Source of the DNA: Platerodrilus igneus
Taxonomy: Eukaryota; Arthropoda; Insecta; Coleoptera; Lycidae
Reading direction: 5' to 3'
Assembly (NCBI GenBank): GCA_036346225.1
Contig: JARFIW010001254.1
Span: 655,001-719,000, forward strand
Length of the DNA: 64,000 nucleotides
Position numbers and translations under genes: made by a program. Shown in pieces: positions 55,301 through 64,000 of the stretch; position 1 is the stretch's first letter; each line of letters starts with the position of its first letter. A model generated the notes under the pieces. That model was not told the origin of the DNA, did no database searches, and saw nothing but the letters and a program-made list of their open reading frames with translations.

Positions 55301-56305
55301 ATGAACAAGGAGGCGATAAAACTTAAAAGAATTTTAATTAATAAAAGAAACATGTAAAAAACAAATTGCGCCAGTTAAAAGATAATGAAATCGTCCAAGT
55401 GGAATCAATCTTACCCATAACATCGCGATTAGAAACTATTGCTAATAAACTGGATGGGGAAAGTGTGGTAAAGAAAGAAAAATTTAAAGAAGAGGAAGAA
55501 CTGCCTCATAGCAGTGTAAAAAATTAAACCTAAATTGCTAGAAAGGAACGTTGACTATATTGATTCGCCAGTTATTGCTCAGCATATAACGAATATAAAA
55601 AATGATGCCATGGAGGATGATGATGATGATGATAATGAATACGAAGCAGAAGTTAATCGAAATGCTCAAGAAGCCCAGGAATATATACAAAGCTTTGCCG
55701 ATTCACCTGGTATGACACATTATCTCGAAGAGCTGCATCCGCTACCTCGAGAATATATTTACAATATGTTTAAAGATGTTAAGACCGAATTTGATCATAA
55801 ATATGGTATTAGGTTTAACCCTGATTCAAATGGTCTTATGATAGGCAATTCGAGTTTCGCGTTGGATGATGACAATTTTCTAATAAATGATTTGAAATAT
55901 AAAGGTACTCCTGGATTATACGAACTACTGTTTAAAAAATATCCTGTCGGGTACAGACCGCAAGATCTAAAGTCATACCTTGATATTGTGAAAAGAACAA
56001 ATGCTAATAGAAGATATTATTCTGAAACAGAACAAATTCAAGGTAATAATTCATATAAGTACAAAAATATAATATCTACATTAAACATACTTACCCAAAC
56101 ACCCCGTAGACCTAGAACATTACCCCATAGAAAGCGTTTTGGAGACGGTATGACAATGGAAGTATCAAATAACGCCATAGATTATTTATATTAGAATGAT
56201 CCCAATAAACTTGTTGATAGATTACAGCTTTTAGTTTCATATCAGACTGCTGGACACACAGCTCACGGCAACGAAATAAATTCGATCATTGAAGAATTGC
56301 GCTAG
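55301..56305 (+). pseudogene. Conserved insect-Maverick ORF of unknown function, lightly broken
   Basis: ATG at 55301 (MNKEAIKLKRILINKRNM) precedes a stop and a shifted frame to about 55525 (ITSRLETIANKLDGES). The long open part, 55535-56194, has a DDDDDDNE acidic run, then PLPREYIYNMFKDVKTEFD and GLMIGNSSFALDD. LKYKGTPGLYELLFKKYPVG and FGDGMTMEVSNNAIDYLY follow. TAG at 56192 interrupts NDPNKLVDRLQLLVSYQTAG, which ends at 56305. I recognise this arrangement as a protein widespread in insect genomes next to Maverick genes; its function is unknown to me. It sits between packaging ATPase and integrase on the same strand. Confidence 0.65.
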
Positions 56306-56766
56306 GCGAAAGTGATTAGATGATAAGACAATTGACAAATTTGGAAGGCACTTAAATAACCGTAAAATAGATATAAGTGAACAGGAATATGAAAACAAAA
56401 CTGAAGGTTGTGAAACCTTGATTGAGTACAAGTTACTTATGCTACATTACACGGTAGTAGCAACGTTTTACTCTAGTACATTCCTCGACAGTTGCAAGAC
56501 ATTCCTTATTTTCAACATTAAACATAATTATGAATTTCCTTATGAGGAAGCAGTCATTGAGAATATTAAAGGATACCCGCAAGACATTGAAATTCTTATA
56601 AACGAAAAAATTTATGTAATTGCACAGTTATAAAGGTTTTTGCTTAAACGTATGGATGTAATCAGCTTTCGTGATAGCGGTGCTATCATAAACAATACCA
56701 CAATGTTTCTTGATTTTATATTAAAAGTTCCTTTCAAAGCAAGTGGAGCCCACGACATTCAAACAT
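56306..56766 (+). pseudogene. Degenerate coding remnant before the integrase
   Basis: An open frame through 56319-56634 reads DDKTIDKFGRHLNNRKIDIS, then SCKTFLIFNIKHNYEFPYEE and NEKIYVIAQL. It is followed by KRMDVISFRDSGAIINN to about 56766. Unrecognised. It may be the decayed end of the preceding ORF plus another small gene. Confidence 0.35.
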
Positions 56767-56799
56767 AGAAGTATTTATTAATTGTATTTAATAAATCCT

Positions 56800-57655
56800 G
56801 ATTAGAAAAAAAAAGTATTATGATAGTTGCTCAATCAAAAGTGAAAGAGGATATAGTAAATGAACTTCATAAACCAGCAAGAATAAATTTCAAGAGACGC
56901 AAAGTGATAGTAAAAGGTTTAAATGACCTTCTTCAGACCGATTTGATTGAATTGCTACCATATTCGCAAACAAACAAAGGATTTAAATACATTTTAGAGT
57001 TATTGATTGTTTCTCCAAATACGTATGGGCTGTACCACTTAAAAGTAAAACGGGTATTGATGTTACTGCTGCAATGAAAACAATTTTAAATAAATTTAAA
57101 AATCCACCAAGAAATTTGCAGTCTGATTTTGGTAAAGAATATTATAACAAACACTTTCAATCCTTAATGCAGACATATGGCATAAACCATTATAGTGTTT
57201 TTTCTACAAAAAAAGCATGCATTGTGGAACGTGTAATTAGAACTTTAAAGAGAAAAATGTGGCGCTTGTTTAACCTGAACGGTTCTTACAATTGGATAAA
57301 AATTTAAGCGATATTGTGAAACAATACAACAATACAGTTCACAGTACTATCGGAGTCAAACCTGTAAAAGTTGATAAATCAAATGAAAAAACTATTCTTA
57401 AATCATCATTTACCCACATCAAACTTGCAACCAAAATACCAAAATATTCAATTAAAGACAGTGTGAGGATAAACACAGGGAAGCATTTACGAAAGGTTAC
57501 ACACCAAACTGGTCAAATGAAATTTTTAAGATTAAAAAGGTAAACTTAACCAATCCAACAACATATATATTAGAAGATCAAGACGAGAAAGAAATCAAAG
57601 GTGCATTTTATGAAATGGAGTTGCAAAAGGTTAAACAAGGTATTTTGTTTTGCGC
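56800..57655 (+). pseudogene. Retroviral-type (rve) integrase of the Polinton, broken
   Basis: Frames show TDLIELLPYSQTNKGFKYIL (first catalytic D, about 56938), then after a shift SKTGIDVTAAMKTILNKF and LQSDFGKEYYNKHFQSL (second D). These are followed by KKACIVERVIRTLKRKMWRL (catalytic E). The C-terminal part has YNNTVHSTIGVKPVKV and IPKYSIKDSVRINT, ending near QKVKQG at about 57646. The integrase inserts the element and explains the 6-bp duplication. The N-terminal zinc-binding part is not clear, and frame changes occur near 57015-57030, 57305 and 57540. A further remnant of the gene is at 60560-60780. Confidence 0.87.
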
Positions 57656-58087
57656 ATTGCAGATTATTATTGCTGTGTCTACAACAATGGATGTTATATA
57701 TTAAACGATTGTTGATTTTTAACTCCGATAGCTTAGGACAACCTAGTGTAAGCATATCAGTTACAACGTTTTGCATTAGATCAATTTCTTCTTTTCTAGA
57801 CCCTTCACACATACTTCTTCACCGGGTCGGATAATTTGCTTCAAATAAAGCGCTATATATGATGACACCATTCCAGCCGTTGAAGATTCATCCCAAGAAA
57901 GACCATGAATATTCCTTGTCACCCAGTCGTTTTGTTTTATATGATCTTGGCTCAAACAACTAGACTGCATTGGCAGTTTAAAAATTTGATGCCAAACATC
58001 ACCTAACAACAAGTCCAAAACCGCAATTTCTTTGCACACAAACTCGTTTTTCTTGTATTTAAATCCCTGAATATCAATTATATACAT
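57570..58087 (-). pseudogene. ORF X of Polinton copy 2
   Basis: The minus strand from ATG 58087 reads MYIIDIQGFKYKKNEFVCKE, GDVWHQIFKLPMQSS and KQNDWVTRNIHGLSWDESST to 57776. An overlapping shifted frame (57812-57570) continues with MQNVVTDMLTLGCPKLSEL and the Cys/His part NIHCCRHSNNNLQCAKQN. Compared with copy 1 there is a small indel near 57780, and the last residues (LLKEWFDNNKKQ in copy 1) are replaced where the gene meets the convergent integrase end. It is expressed inward from the right TIR promoter. Function unknown; see the copy 1 entry. Confidence 0.55.
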
Positions 58088-58123
58088 GTTTGTATATGTA
58101 GGTATGTAAATATATGCAGTAAA

Positions 58124-58665
58124 CTTCGACTAATTAAATTAATATTAGGAGCAATCTCCTTATATAGCAGATTACCACCATCTGCATACTTTTACTTTGC
58201 CAACCTACTTTTCAACCTACCACAAGAGTGAACACACATTTTGAATTGAAACCGGCCCATGTGTATTTGCAGCCTCTAAACATAATTTAAAAACATAAAT
58301 CAGAATCCACTTTAATTAAACACAATTGACTTGAATGCGATATTTTGCATCTGGCATACTTTATAACTTCTCGCTAGAAAACCAAATTCAAAACAGCTAC
58401 ACATTTTCTCTGCACTTACATTTTTCAACATACGTGTGTTTTGAAGTATCTATGTTCCATTGAAAGTAATATAAAGCCGATCTGACTTCAAAACGTGCCT
58501 ACAAGTATTTTACATTTGAAAGTATATAAGAATTCATGTTTTCACAACTATTTTACATTGAAAGTATATAAGGCCGGTCTGAATTCAAAACGGTGCACGT
58601 GTATTTTACATATGTAAAATACGTGTGAACACGTTTTGAATTCGGACCGGCTTTACCCTACTACT
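58124..58665 (-). repeat. Right terminal inverted repeat
   Basis: Reverse complement of 42713-42153 with scattered substitutions. It includes the terminal palindrome (58572-58652) and an inward TATATAAG (58166-58159). Confidence 0.95.
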
Positions 58666-58671
58666 GTAGTG
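58666..58671. repeat. Target duplication GTAGTG, right
   Basis: Matches 42147-42152. Confidence 0.9.
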
Positions 58672-59020
58672 ATATTTTAAAGTTAACAGTGAAGTGTTAC
58701 ACTCAAAGATAAATATAAACAATCATGATCTGCTTAAAGAGTGTGTTCAACGTTTGTTCCCGTTTCGGACTTTATAACTATTTACATTTTGTTTCAGTAT
58801 TACGATACAATTCCAATTGCATTAAGAGACAAAATATTAATTCTAAATATTTAATGTATTTTGATGTTAATAATTTATATGGGGCTGCAATGTCTGAATA
58901 TCTTCCATATGGATAATTTGAATTTTTTTAGATGGCACCAGTCCAGAAATATTACGTTTAGACGTAACTTAATATTGTGGATGATTCTGATGTAGGATAT
59001 ATTTATTTTTTGAATGCGAT
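58672..59020 (+). pseudogene. Polymerase deletion derivative, right of the insertion
   Basis: It continues the host element split by copy 2. ATTTTAAAGTTAACAGTGAA matches the polymerase start at about 47053. Then come fragments equal to 47.69-47.77, 47.88-47.93 and 49.51-49.68 kb, fused with the same junctions as at 38.4-38.7 and 62.94-63.12 kb. It contains [20 protein letters not shown]. Confidence 0.7.
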
Positions 59021-60559
59021 TTACACTACCCAGAGCGAGAATTACATGCAATGCAGAATTTTTTTGGCCTCAGGCCTATTGCACGAGAACATCTAATGTA
59101 AATTCAAAGCCGATACATATTGAGGGTTATATGATGAAGGAGACGTAACTGATATTTTTAGCTCAAAATTGAGTTAAACCGCTTAAACTGTTCCTATATA
59201 GGGTGTATAATTAGATCACACACCATAAGGATTTCCATGTTAAATTCTTAATATTCAAATATTAGCTCCCCCAAATTATTATTTAAAGAAAAATCTATAG
59301 GCTGTAACTTTCAATTATTGAAACAATGGTAGTGTTTTAATAGCAAATTTAAAGTAGTTTTAAGATTTTTAGTATTAGTATGTATTATCTAAAACGCAAA
59401 ACTAAACTTAAATACATCTAAATCGGTGATTAAAACATTACTAATGTTTTCAACTATTACAAGTCATAAACTGTTTTTGTTCAAATAGTAGTCTTAATTT
59501 CATTATTTTTAACTCTTGTATGAAAAGTAAAAAAATAAGTAGTGATATGGCAGGATTCGGTGCCATGAGGGTGTAAATTATTAAACAATTGACAGTTTAA
59601 TTTAATTTTGGATTAAATTAGATTAGATTAGATTAGTTTACAGAACGGATGTAGAAACAATTTTTGACTTTTAATCTGAGTGCATGAAATGCATGTGATC
59701 TAAAATTGCAGAGTTGCCTTCAGTATGTAAATATGGAAATGCTTGCATAGCGAATTGCTTTGGATGCATTTGTTAAAATCGCCTTTATTTACGTTTTATT
59801 CAAGACGATTTTCAAGCTTGAATGGTTTAATTCATGAAGAATATTCAGCAGAAAAAATTAGCACTAAATTTTAATTTCCAACAAATCCATTTTTAATAAG
59901 CAAAGTATCTGATTTCGCGTTTTATTAACACTTGCATCGACACGACGACCTTGCATCATTTTTATTCAGCTGTGTTTACTGAAAATACGCTTGCTCGTAG
60001 TACAATAATAATATTCTTATATGACCTTTGATTTATGCTGTGTGTACGGAAAAAATGCTAGCATTACAGTGCTATTTTTATAGTTACATATAAAAAAATT
60101 TCAGAAAAAAATGAAGCAAATTTGAAATATCTCCGATTAAACTGTCAATGTTGTTTAATAATTTACACACACTCATGGCTATGTGCGAATAAAAAAATGT
60201 GCGAATGAAAAAGGTTAACAAAAGCGATCCTGTACCAATCATAAATAGAAATGCCGTTTTCTTGTTGTGATGGGTACACAAATTGTTTTTTAAAAAACCA
60301 GTATTAAAAAACATTTTGCAGTTTTATCATAATACAATTACGTCCTGCAATTTAATTTATTGGAAGAGATGGATTTAATCTCAGTAAATTTTAATAATGA
60401 TACAATTTTCCCAAAATATTACTTCAATTCAAAAAAATCCCTAAAGATTTGAGTATCCCAGAAAAAATCTACATCAAACTCATGGATAGTCGAAGAAAAC
60501 TCTTAACCTAGGTTAGATATGAATCCAATGAGCAAAAAATCTTGGGGTACGCAATGCAC
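59021..60559. other. Degenerate Polinton-family sequence
   Basis: 59.04-59.56 kb has no recognisable content. 59.56-59.85 kb repeats 39.94-40.22 kb. 59.9-60.05 kb is a reversed copy of the 46.4-46.9 kb tandem unit. 60.11-60.36 kb is the reverse of 39.77-39.97 kb. No gene. Confidence 0.5.
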
Positions 60560-60785
60560 CATATTATGTCTTTCAATCTTTAATGCAAATATATGGCAAA
60601 AGAATATTATAACAAAAACTTTCAATCCTTAATGCAAACCTATGGCATAAACCATTATAGCGTTTTTTCTATAAAGAAAGCATGCATTGTGGAACGTGTA
60701 ATTAGAACTTTAAAGGGAAAAATTTAAGTGATATTGTGAAATAATACAACAATACGAGAATACAGTTCACAGTACTCGCTGTCGT
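60560..60785 (+). pseudogene. Integrase fragment
   Basis: It matches 57140-57350 of copy 2: KACIVERVIRTLKGK (catalytic E part) is readable at about 60675, with an internal deletion and stops after it. Confidence 0.7.
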
Positions 60786-60920
60786 ATGTAATTTTTGTAA
60801 TCGATAATACAAAAAATAGACAATAGAAAAAAGTTTATGATATCGAGTAAAAAATGTATAAAAGTCAAGTTCTTTCAGCTGTACTGCAAAAAAAGTAAAT
60901 ATTTCAAATGATTTTAAAAT

Positions 60921-60965
60921 ATGGTATATACGCGTGCACCGTATCGAAGCCAGACCGGCCTTCCA
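60921..60965 (+). repeat. Polinton TIR remnant
   Basis: CGTGCACCGTATCGAAGCCA followed by GACCGGCCTT is one arm of the terminal palindrome, standing alone. Confidence 0.55.
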
Positions 60966-61146
60966 TTAATGCTAACTGAGTGGATTTATTTATTATTCTG
61001 CTGATGATAGCATTAAATTTCTCACTTTTATTTTTCTGCGGACGTCAGCATTAAATTTTATACATGACTGGGTTTATTAAATTTTCTGTAGATTTCATAT
61101 TTCTACAATTGCTATCTAGACAATACCTTAGCATTAAATTCTTGCT

Positions 61147-61860
61147 GACATGGATTGAATTTTCTGCTGTTCTTGTTGTTTAATATTCTTATATACTCAA
61201 GATATGTGTGTGTGATAATCGCTCAATCTTTATTGTCAAGTTGTAGTTGTGTGTTCTATAGAACAAATCAAAATTAAAAACCTTTTTTAAAATTGCCCTT
61301 GTCAGGAAAGAATAATGATAGTGATTGGGTTAAAATTATTGAGTAGTTTATAGTCAATCCAAATGAAGTGCTGGAAAAAATCGTTGACACCGTGAGCAGA
61401 TCCACCAATTGCAACGTACGACCTGATGACACCAATACAGAGTATGTATTCGTTGGCTTAATATATAGATTTAATTTTCTTAATGCATTTACTTGGTCTA
61501 ATCTTGCCTTCGTACGTAACTATGGAAATGCGAATGCTGAAGAAGCAATAGACTAGACTATCGTTGACAAAGAAAAAAACGCTGTCTGACATGGGTTGAA
61601 TTTTCTGCGGTTCTTGTTATTTAATATCTTTATATACTCAAGATATGTGTGTGTTAATTGCTCAATCTGTATTGTCAAGTTGTAGTTGTGTTCTATAGAA
61701 CAAATCAAAAATGAAAACTTTTTTTTTAAATTGTCCTTGTCAGGAAGAATAATGATAGTGGTTAGGTTAAAATTATTGAGTAGTTTATAGTCAATCCAAA
61801 TGAAGTGCTGGAAAAAATCGTTGACTCCGTGAGCAGATCCACCAATTGCAACGTTAGCAT
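61147..61860 (+). repeat. Tandem duplication, period about 440 bp
   Basis: 61147-61427 and 61590-61858 are near copies, for example TATATACTCAAGATATGTGT at 61191 and 61632, and AGCAGATCCACCAATTGCAA at 61396 and 61833. A reversed single copy is at 32.3-32.6 kb. Confidence 0.85.
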
Positions 61861-62016
61861 ATATTTCAATAGATTTATTTCTAGTTTTTTTTTAAGTTGG
61901 AGCATTTCATAAATTTCCTCGTTTATATATTTCTTGCAGATAACTGAGTTCGCAATTTAATAACTACGACATGTTATTCTTTAAAAGCGAGAATGAGAAA
62001 TTGGTGCAATCAGTCA

Positions 62017-62088
<72 letters not shown>
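62017..62088. repeat. (GTCT)n microsatellite, 18 units
   Basis: Uninterrupted GTCT units. The reversed paralogue at 32129-32148 has only a short AGACAGACAGACAAACAGAC. Confidence 0.95.
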
Positions 62089-62930
62089 TTGTCAAATTTC
62101 GAGATATCTGTACAATTTGTTAAATGTTGTAAAACCAGTAAAGAGCTATTGCGTTGATCAATTATGATTGCTTTCAGGTTTGAGAGTCCCATTCGTGCTG
62201 ACTGAGTTTAATCGCTTTTTTCTGCAGACATCAGCATTAAAAATTTCTTATAGATTCCATTTTTTCCCTAAATTTTTACTTAAACAAAAAAAACCGGGCG
62301 TATTTTTTAATATTTTCTATGCAATATAGGTTAATTGCGAGATTGTTGAGCTTCTCATTTTTTTTATTTCTTTATACAATTAGAAACGAATGGAATTGTA
62401 GCGTAATACTGAATCAAAAAGTTGATAGCTAGATATTCTATGAAGATTTTGTAAAGCAGTAACCAAGGCTCAAAGAATGCAATGTTGATCGTTATCGGTA
62501 TTTTTTTGCCGAGAGCATAATTATTTTTTGCTTACATACTGTTTTTTATTCATTAGAATAGTTAAATAGCTGAATATATAAAATTTTCTTGTGCAATTTT
62601 TTTAGAAAACGATGCAAATTTGTAATTTTTTTCTAAAGTGTAAGTACTGTTTCAATACTCAAATGAATAGAAAAAAAAACAGTATGTAAGCAAAAATAAT
62701 GGTGCTCTTAGCAACATAATGAATTTGATTCATTGTCTGAAAACAAATTGCAAATATGCATTTTTTTTTATAGTTATCAGCAAGATTTCGAATTTGCTTT
62801 ATTTTTCTGAAAAATTGCAAATATCTAATTTTATAGCTATTTGCTTACATCAGAACATATTTATGTATAAATAGTCAATAAATCTCTACAGATATTAATT
62901 ATAAAGTAATTTAGCTAGTGACCGAAGTCA

Positions 62931-62936
62931 GTAGTG
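62931..62936. other. Empty insertion site GTAGTG
   Basis: GACCGAAGTCA-GTAGTG-ATATTTTAAA is continuous here, while the same flanks at 42136-42152 and 58666-58681 surround Polinton copy 2. Confidence 0.85.
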
Positions 62937-63253
62937 ATATTTTAAAGTTAACAGTGAAGTGTTACACTCGAAGATAAATATAAACAATCATGATCTGCTT
63001 AAAGAGTGTGTTCAACATTTGTTCCCGTTTCGGACTTTATAACTATTTACATTTTGATTCAGTATTACGATACAATTCCAATTGCATTAAAAGACAGAAT
63101 ATTAATTCTAAATATTTAGATTTGGAACTAGAAGTAATAAAGCAAAAAAGAGAGGAACTGGCTGCAAGAGAGCATCAGATACTTCAAGAACGGGAATTAA
63201 TAAATACTTTTTCATTTATAGTTAGATCAAAATATTCAACAATTTGTAAATAA
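62937..63253 (+). pseudogene. Deleted polymerase fused to coiled-coil gene end
   Basis: 62.94-63.117 kb is the same polymerase deletion derivative as at 58.7 kb. At 63118 it joins in frame the C-terminal part of the coiled-coil gene (LELEVIKQKREELAAREHQI, as at about 43.35 kb reversed), ending at 63251. The open frame from ATG 62990 has 87 codons but is a chimera of two gene fragments in opposite native orientation. A functional protein is unlikely. Confidence 0.65.
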
Positions 63254-63457
63254 AAGTATTTTATAAATGCTTTCTTGTTAAACAAGATTTCCTCTAAACA
63301 AGGTAGTAACCTCAAAGTAAAACAAATAATTCAGAACCCACTTTAATTAAAAACAGCATTCTTTATACAATTGACTTAGATGTGTTATAATTAAATAAAC
63401 AGTAAAGAAGAAGATGTATATTATTTTAATAAACTAATTTCTTAGAATAGTCACATA
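63254..63457. other. Non-coding part between the coiled-coil fragment and the OB-like gene
   Basis: It matches the reverse of 43.02-43.25 kb in copy 2. Confidence 0.5.
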
Positions 63458-63754
63458 TTATTCTAAAAATTCTATGTTGACAGTTAGGCCGATCGATCCC
63501 TTACTAGTTATGTATACGTGTTTGTTCGAGCCAATACTTTCATTTAATTGTTTCACTCCATGTGCTTGAAGGTATTCAAAATTTCTCAATGGCAATATAC
63601 TTCTGAACTCTTCTGTTTCCACTAATACTCTTCCTCCATATTTTGTCTTGACAGTTTCCACTTTCAAAACTTTAAACCTCTTATTCACTACAAGATCTTT
63701 TGAATTTACATAAGGTTTGCCATATGTGGTTTTATTAAGAATATTAAAATCCAT
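63458..63754 (-). CDS. Small OB-like gene of a Polinton, intact
   Basis: The minus strand from ATG 63754 to a stop at 63458 gives 98 uninterrupted codons beginning MDFNILNKTTYGKPYVNSKD, with KVETVKTKYGGRVLVETEEF, SIGSNKHVYITSKGSIGLTV and ending NIEFLE. It is the intact homologue of the broken 42723-43015 gene and lies next to a TIR in the same arrangement (the TIR lies to the right, off the window). The beta-strand-rich pattern suggests an OB-fold. A role in DNA binding during element replication is inferred from its position and the family's presence at Maverick ends. Confidence 0.6.
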   Translation of the reverse strand: MDFNILNKTTYGKPYVNSKDLVVNKRFKVLKVETVKTKYGGRVLVETEEFRSILPLRNFEYLQAHGVKQLNESIGSNKHVYITSKGSIGLTVNIEFLE

Positions 63755-63869
63755 ATTACATTTAATTACTTGCTTCTATCTTACACACAACACTCCGTTA
63801 ACTAATTTATGTTGTTATTATTGCAAGTCAAAGATTTCTCACTTAGATAGGATTGACCTTGATTACTAC

Positions 63870-64000
63870 CGCTGCTTTTCCTACTGTGGGCACACTTTTG
63901 AAGTCAAACCGGCTTATGTGTATTTGCAGCCTCTAAACAAAAGTAAAACACATAAATCAGAATCCACTTTAATTAAATACAATTGACTTAGATGCGATAT
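63870..64000 (-). repeat. Polinton TIR, partial, running off the window
   Basis: It matches 58230-58345 (TGTGTATTTGCAGCCTCTAA, AATCAGAATCCACTTTAATT, GATGCGATAT). It is the inner part of a third Polinton terminus whose outer end lies beyond 64000. Confidence 0.75.

Larger units (their letters stand above)
42153..58665 (+). mobile_element. Maverick/Polinton (adintovirus-like) element, copy 2, structurally complete
   Basis: The 16,513-bp element has terminal inverted repeats of 561 and 542 bp, termini AGTAGTGGGG and CCCTACTACT, and a 6-bp duplication GTAGTG. It encodes the hallmark set: protein-primed DNA polymerase B, retroviral-type integrase, FtsK/HerA packaging ATPase, adenain-like protease, penton and major capsid proteins. 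A PLA2-like protein and several conserved small genes are also present. Polintons integrate by their integrase (6-bp duplication) and replicate by their own polymerase; capsid genes imply a virus-like stage. The polymerase, capsid, protease, PLA2-like, ATPase, integrase, OB-like and coiled-coil genes are all broken, so the copy is a fossil. The surrounding 41.4-42.1 and 58.7-59.0 kb belong to another, deleted Polinton. Confidence 0.95.
60966..62930. other. Repeated Polinton-family filler, no gene
   Basis: It holds the 0.45-kb tandem repeat described separately, the (GTCT)n tract, and from about 62.27 to 62.93 kb a close copy of 41.50-42.14 kb, including the polymerase TATA region at 62867. 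The frame at 61368-61556 is inside the tandem repeat and unassigned. Confidence 0.5.

Noticed and set aside
62010..62192. Open frame with TDRQ repeats
   Set aside because: Simply the translation of the (GTCT)n microsatellite.

Overview
The window looks like repeat-rich, AT-rich arthropod (most likely insect) nuclear DNA. The evidence is eukaryotic: short GT-AG introns of about 50 bp, a tRNA-headed SINE, mariner, hAT and IS630/Tc1-like DNA transposons, APE-type LINEs, and Maverick/Polinton (adintovirus-like) elements whose genes match families widespread in insect genomes. I see no convincing host protein-coding gene. Almost everything recognisable is a transposable element, a nested insertion or a decayed remnant. 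The insect order cannot be told from what is here.

Layout. 1-9.6 kb: a spliced IS630/Tc1-like transposase pseudogene on the minus strand (1-942), then a hAT transposon remnant (about 1.44-9.6 kb). That remnant is split by a 4.9-kb insertion carrying a second IS630/Tc1-like pseudogene, and again by a 1.24-kb mariner with a TA duplication. It also carries a decayed tRNA-Glu. 9.6-14.2 kb: T-rich unassigned sequence. 14.2-16 kb: the 3' end of a LINE with an RNase H domain, with a tRNA-SINE inserted in it (14-bp target duplication). 17.8-19.2 kb: a BED-finger hAT pseudogene. 21.6-25.7 kb: decayed RTE-like LINE copy A. 27.7-30.1 kb: a second copy of the tRNA-carrying hAT 3' part. Its tRNA-Glu gene is structurally sound but has anticodon UUA, an ochre-suppressor type. 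30.5-38.7 kb: a rearranged Polinton (copy 1) whose capsid-gene 3' end is split by LINE copy B (33353-38222). 38.3-42.15 kb: head-to-head internally deleted Polinton fragments.

42153-58665 is a structurally complete 16.5-kb Polinton (copy 2) with terminal inverted repeats (TIRs) of about 550 bp and a 6-bp target duplication GTAGTG. It sits inside a deletion derivative of a related Polinton, and an empty-site paralogue lies in the same window at 62931. Its order is TIR, small OB-like gene, coiled-coil gene (minus), protein-primed DNA polymerase B (plus), major capsid, small ORF, penton, protease and PLA2-like protein (all minus), then packaging ATPase, conserved ORF and integrase (plus), ORF X (minus) and TIR. 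Polymerase/integrase serve replication and insertion, and ATPase, protease, PLA2-like, penton and major capsid form a virion module. Nearly every gene carries stops or frameshifts; the penton gene is the main uninterrupted exception. 58.7-64 kb: further Polinton deletion derivatives ending in another TIR that runs off the window, including an intact 98-codon copy of the OB-like gene.

Points most worth attention: the transposon-borne tRNA-Glu with a UUA anticodon, the conserved terminal palindrome in the Polinton TIRs, the exact insertion/empty-site pair, and the non-autonomous Polinton family sharing deletion junctions.
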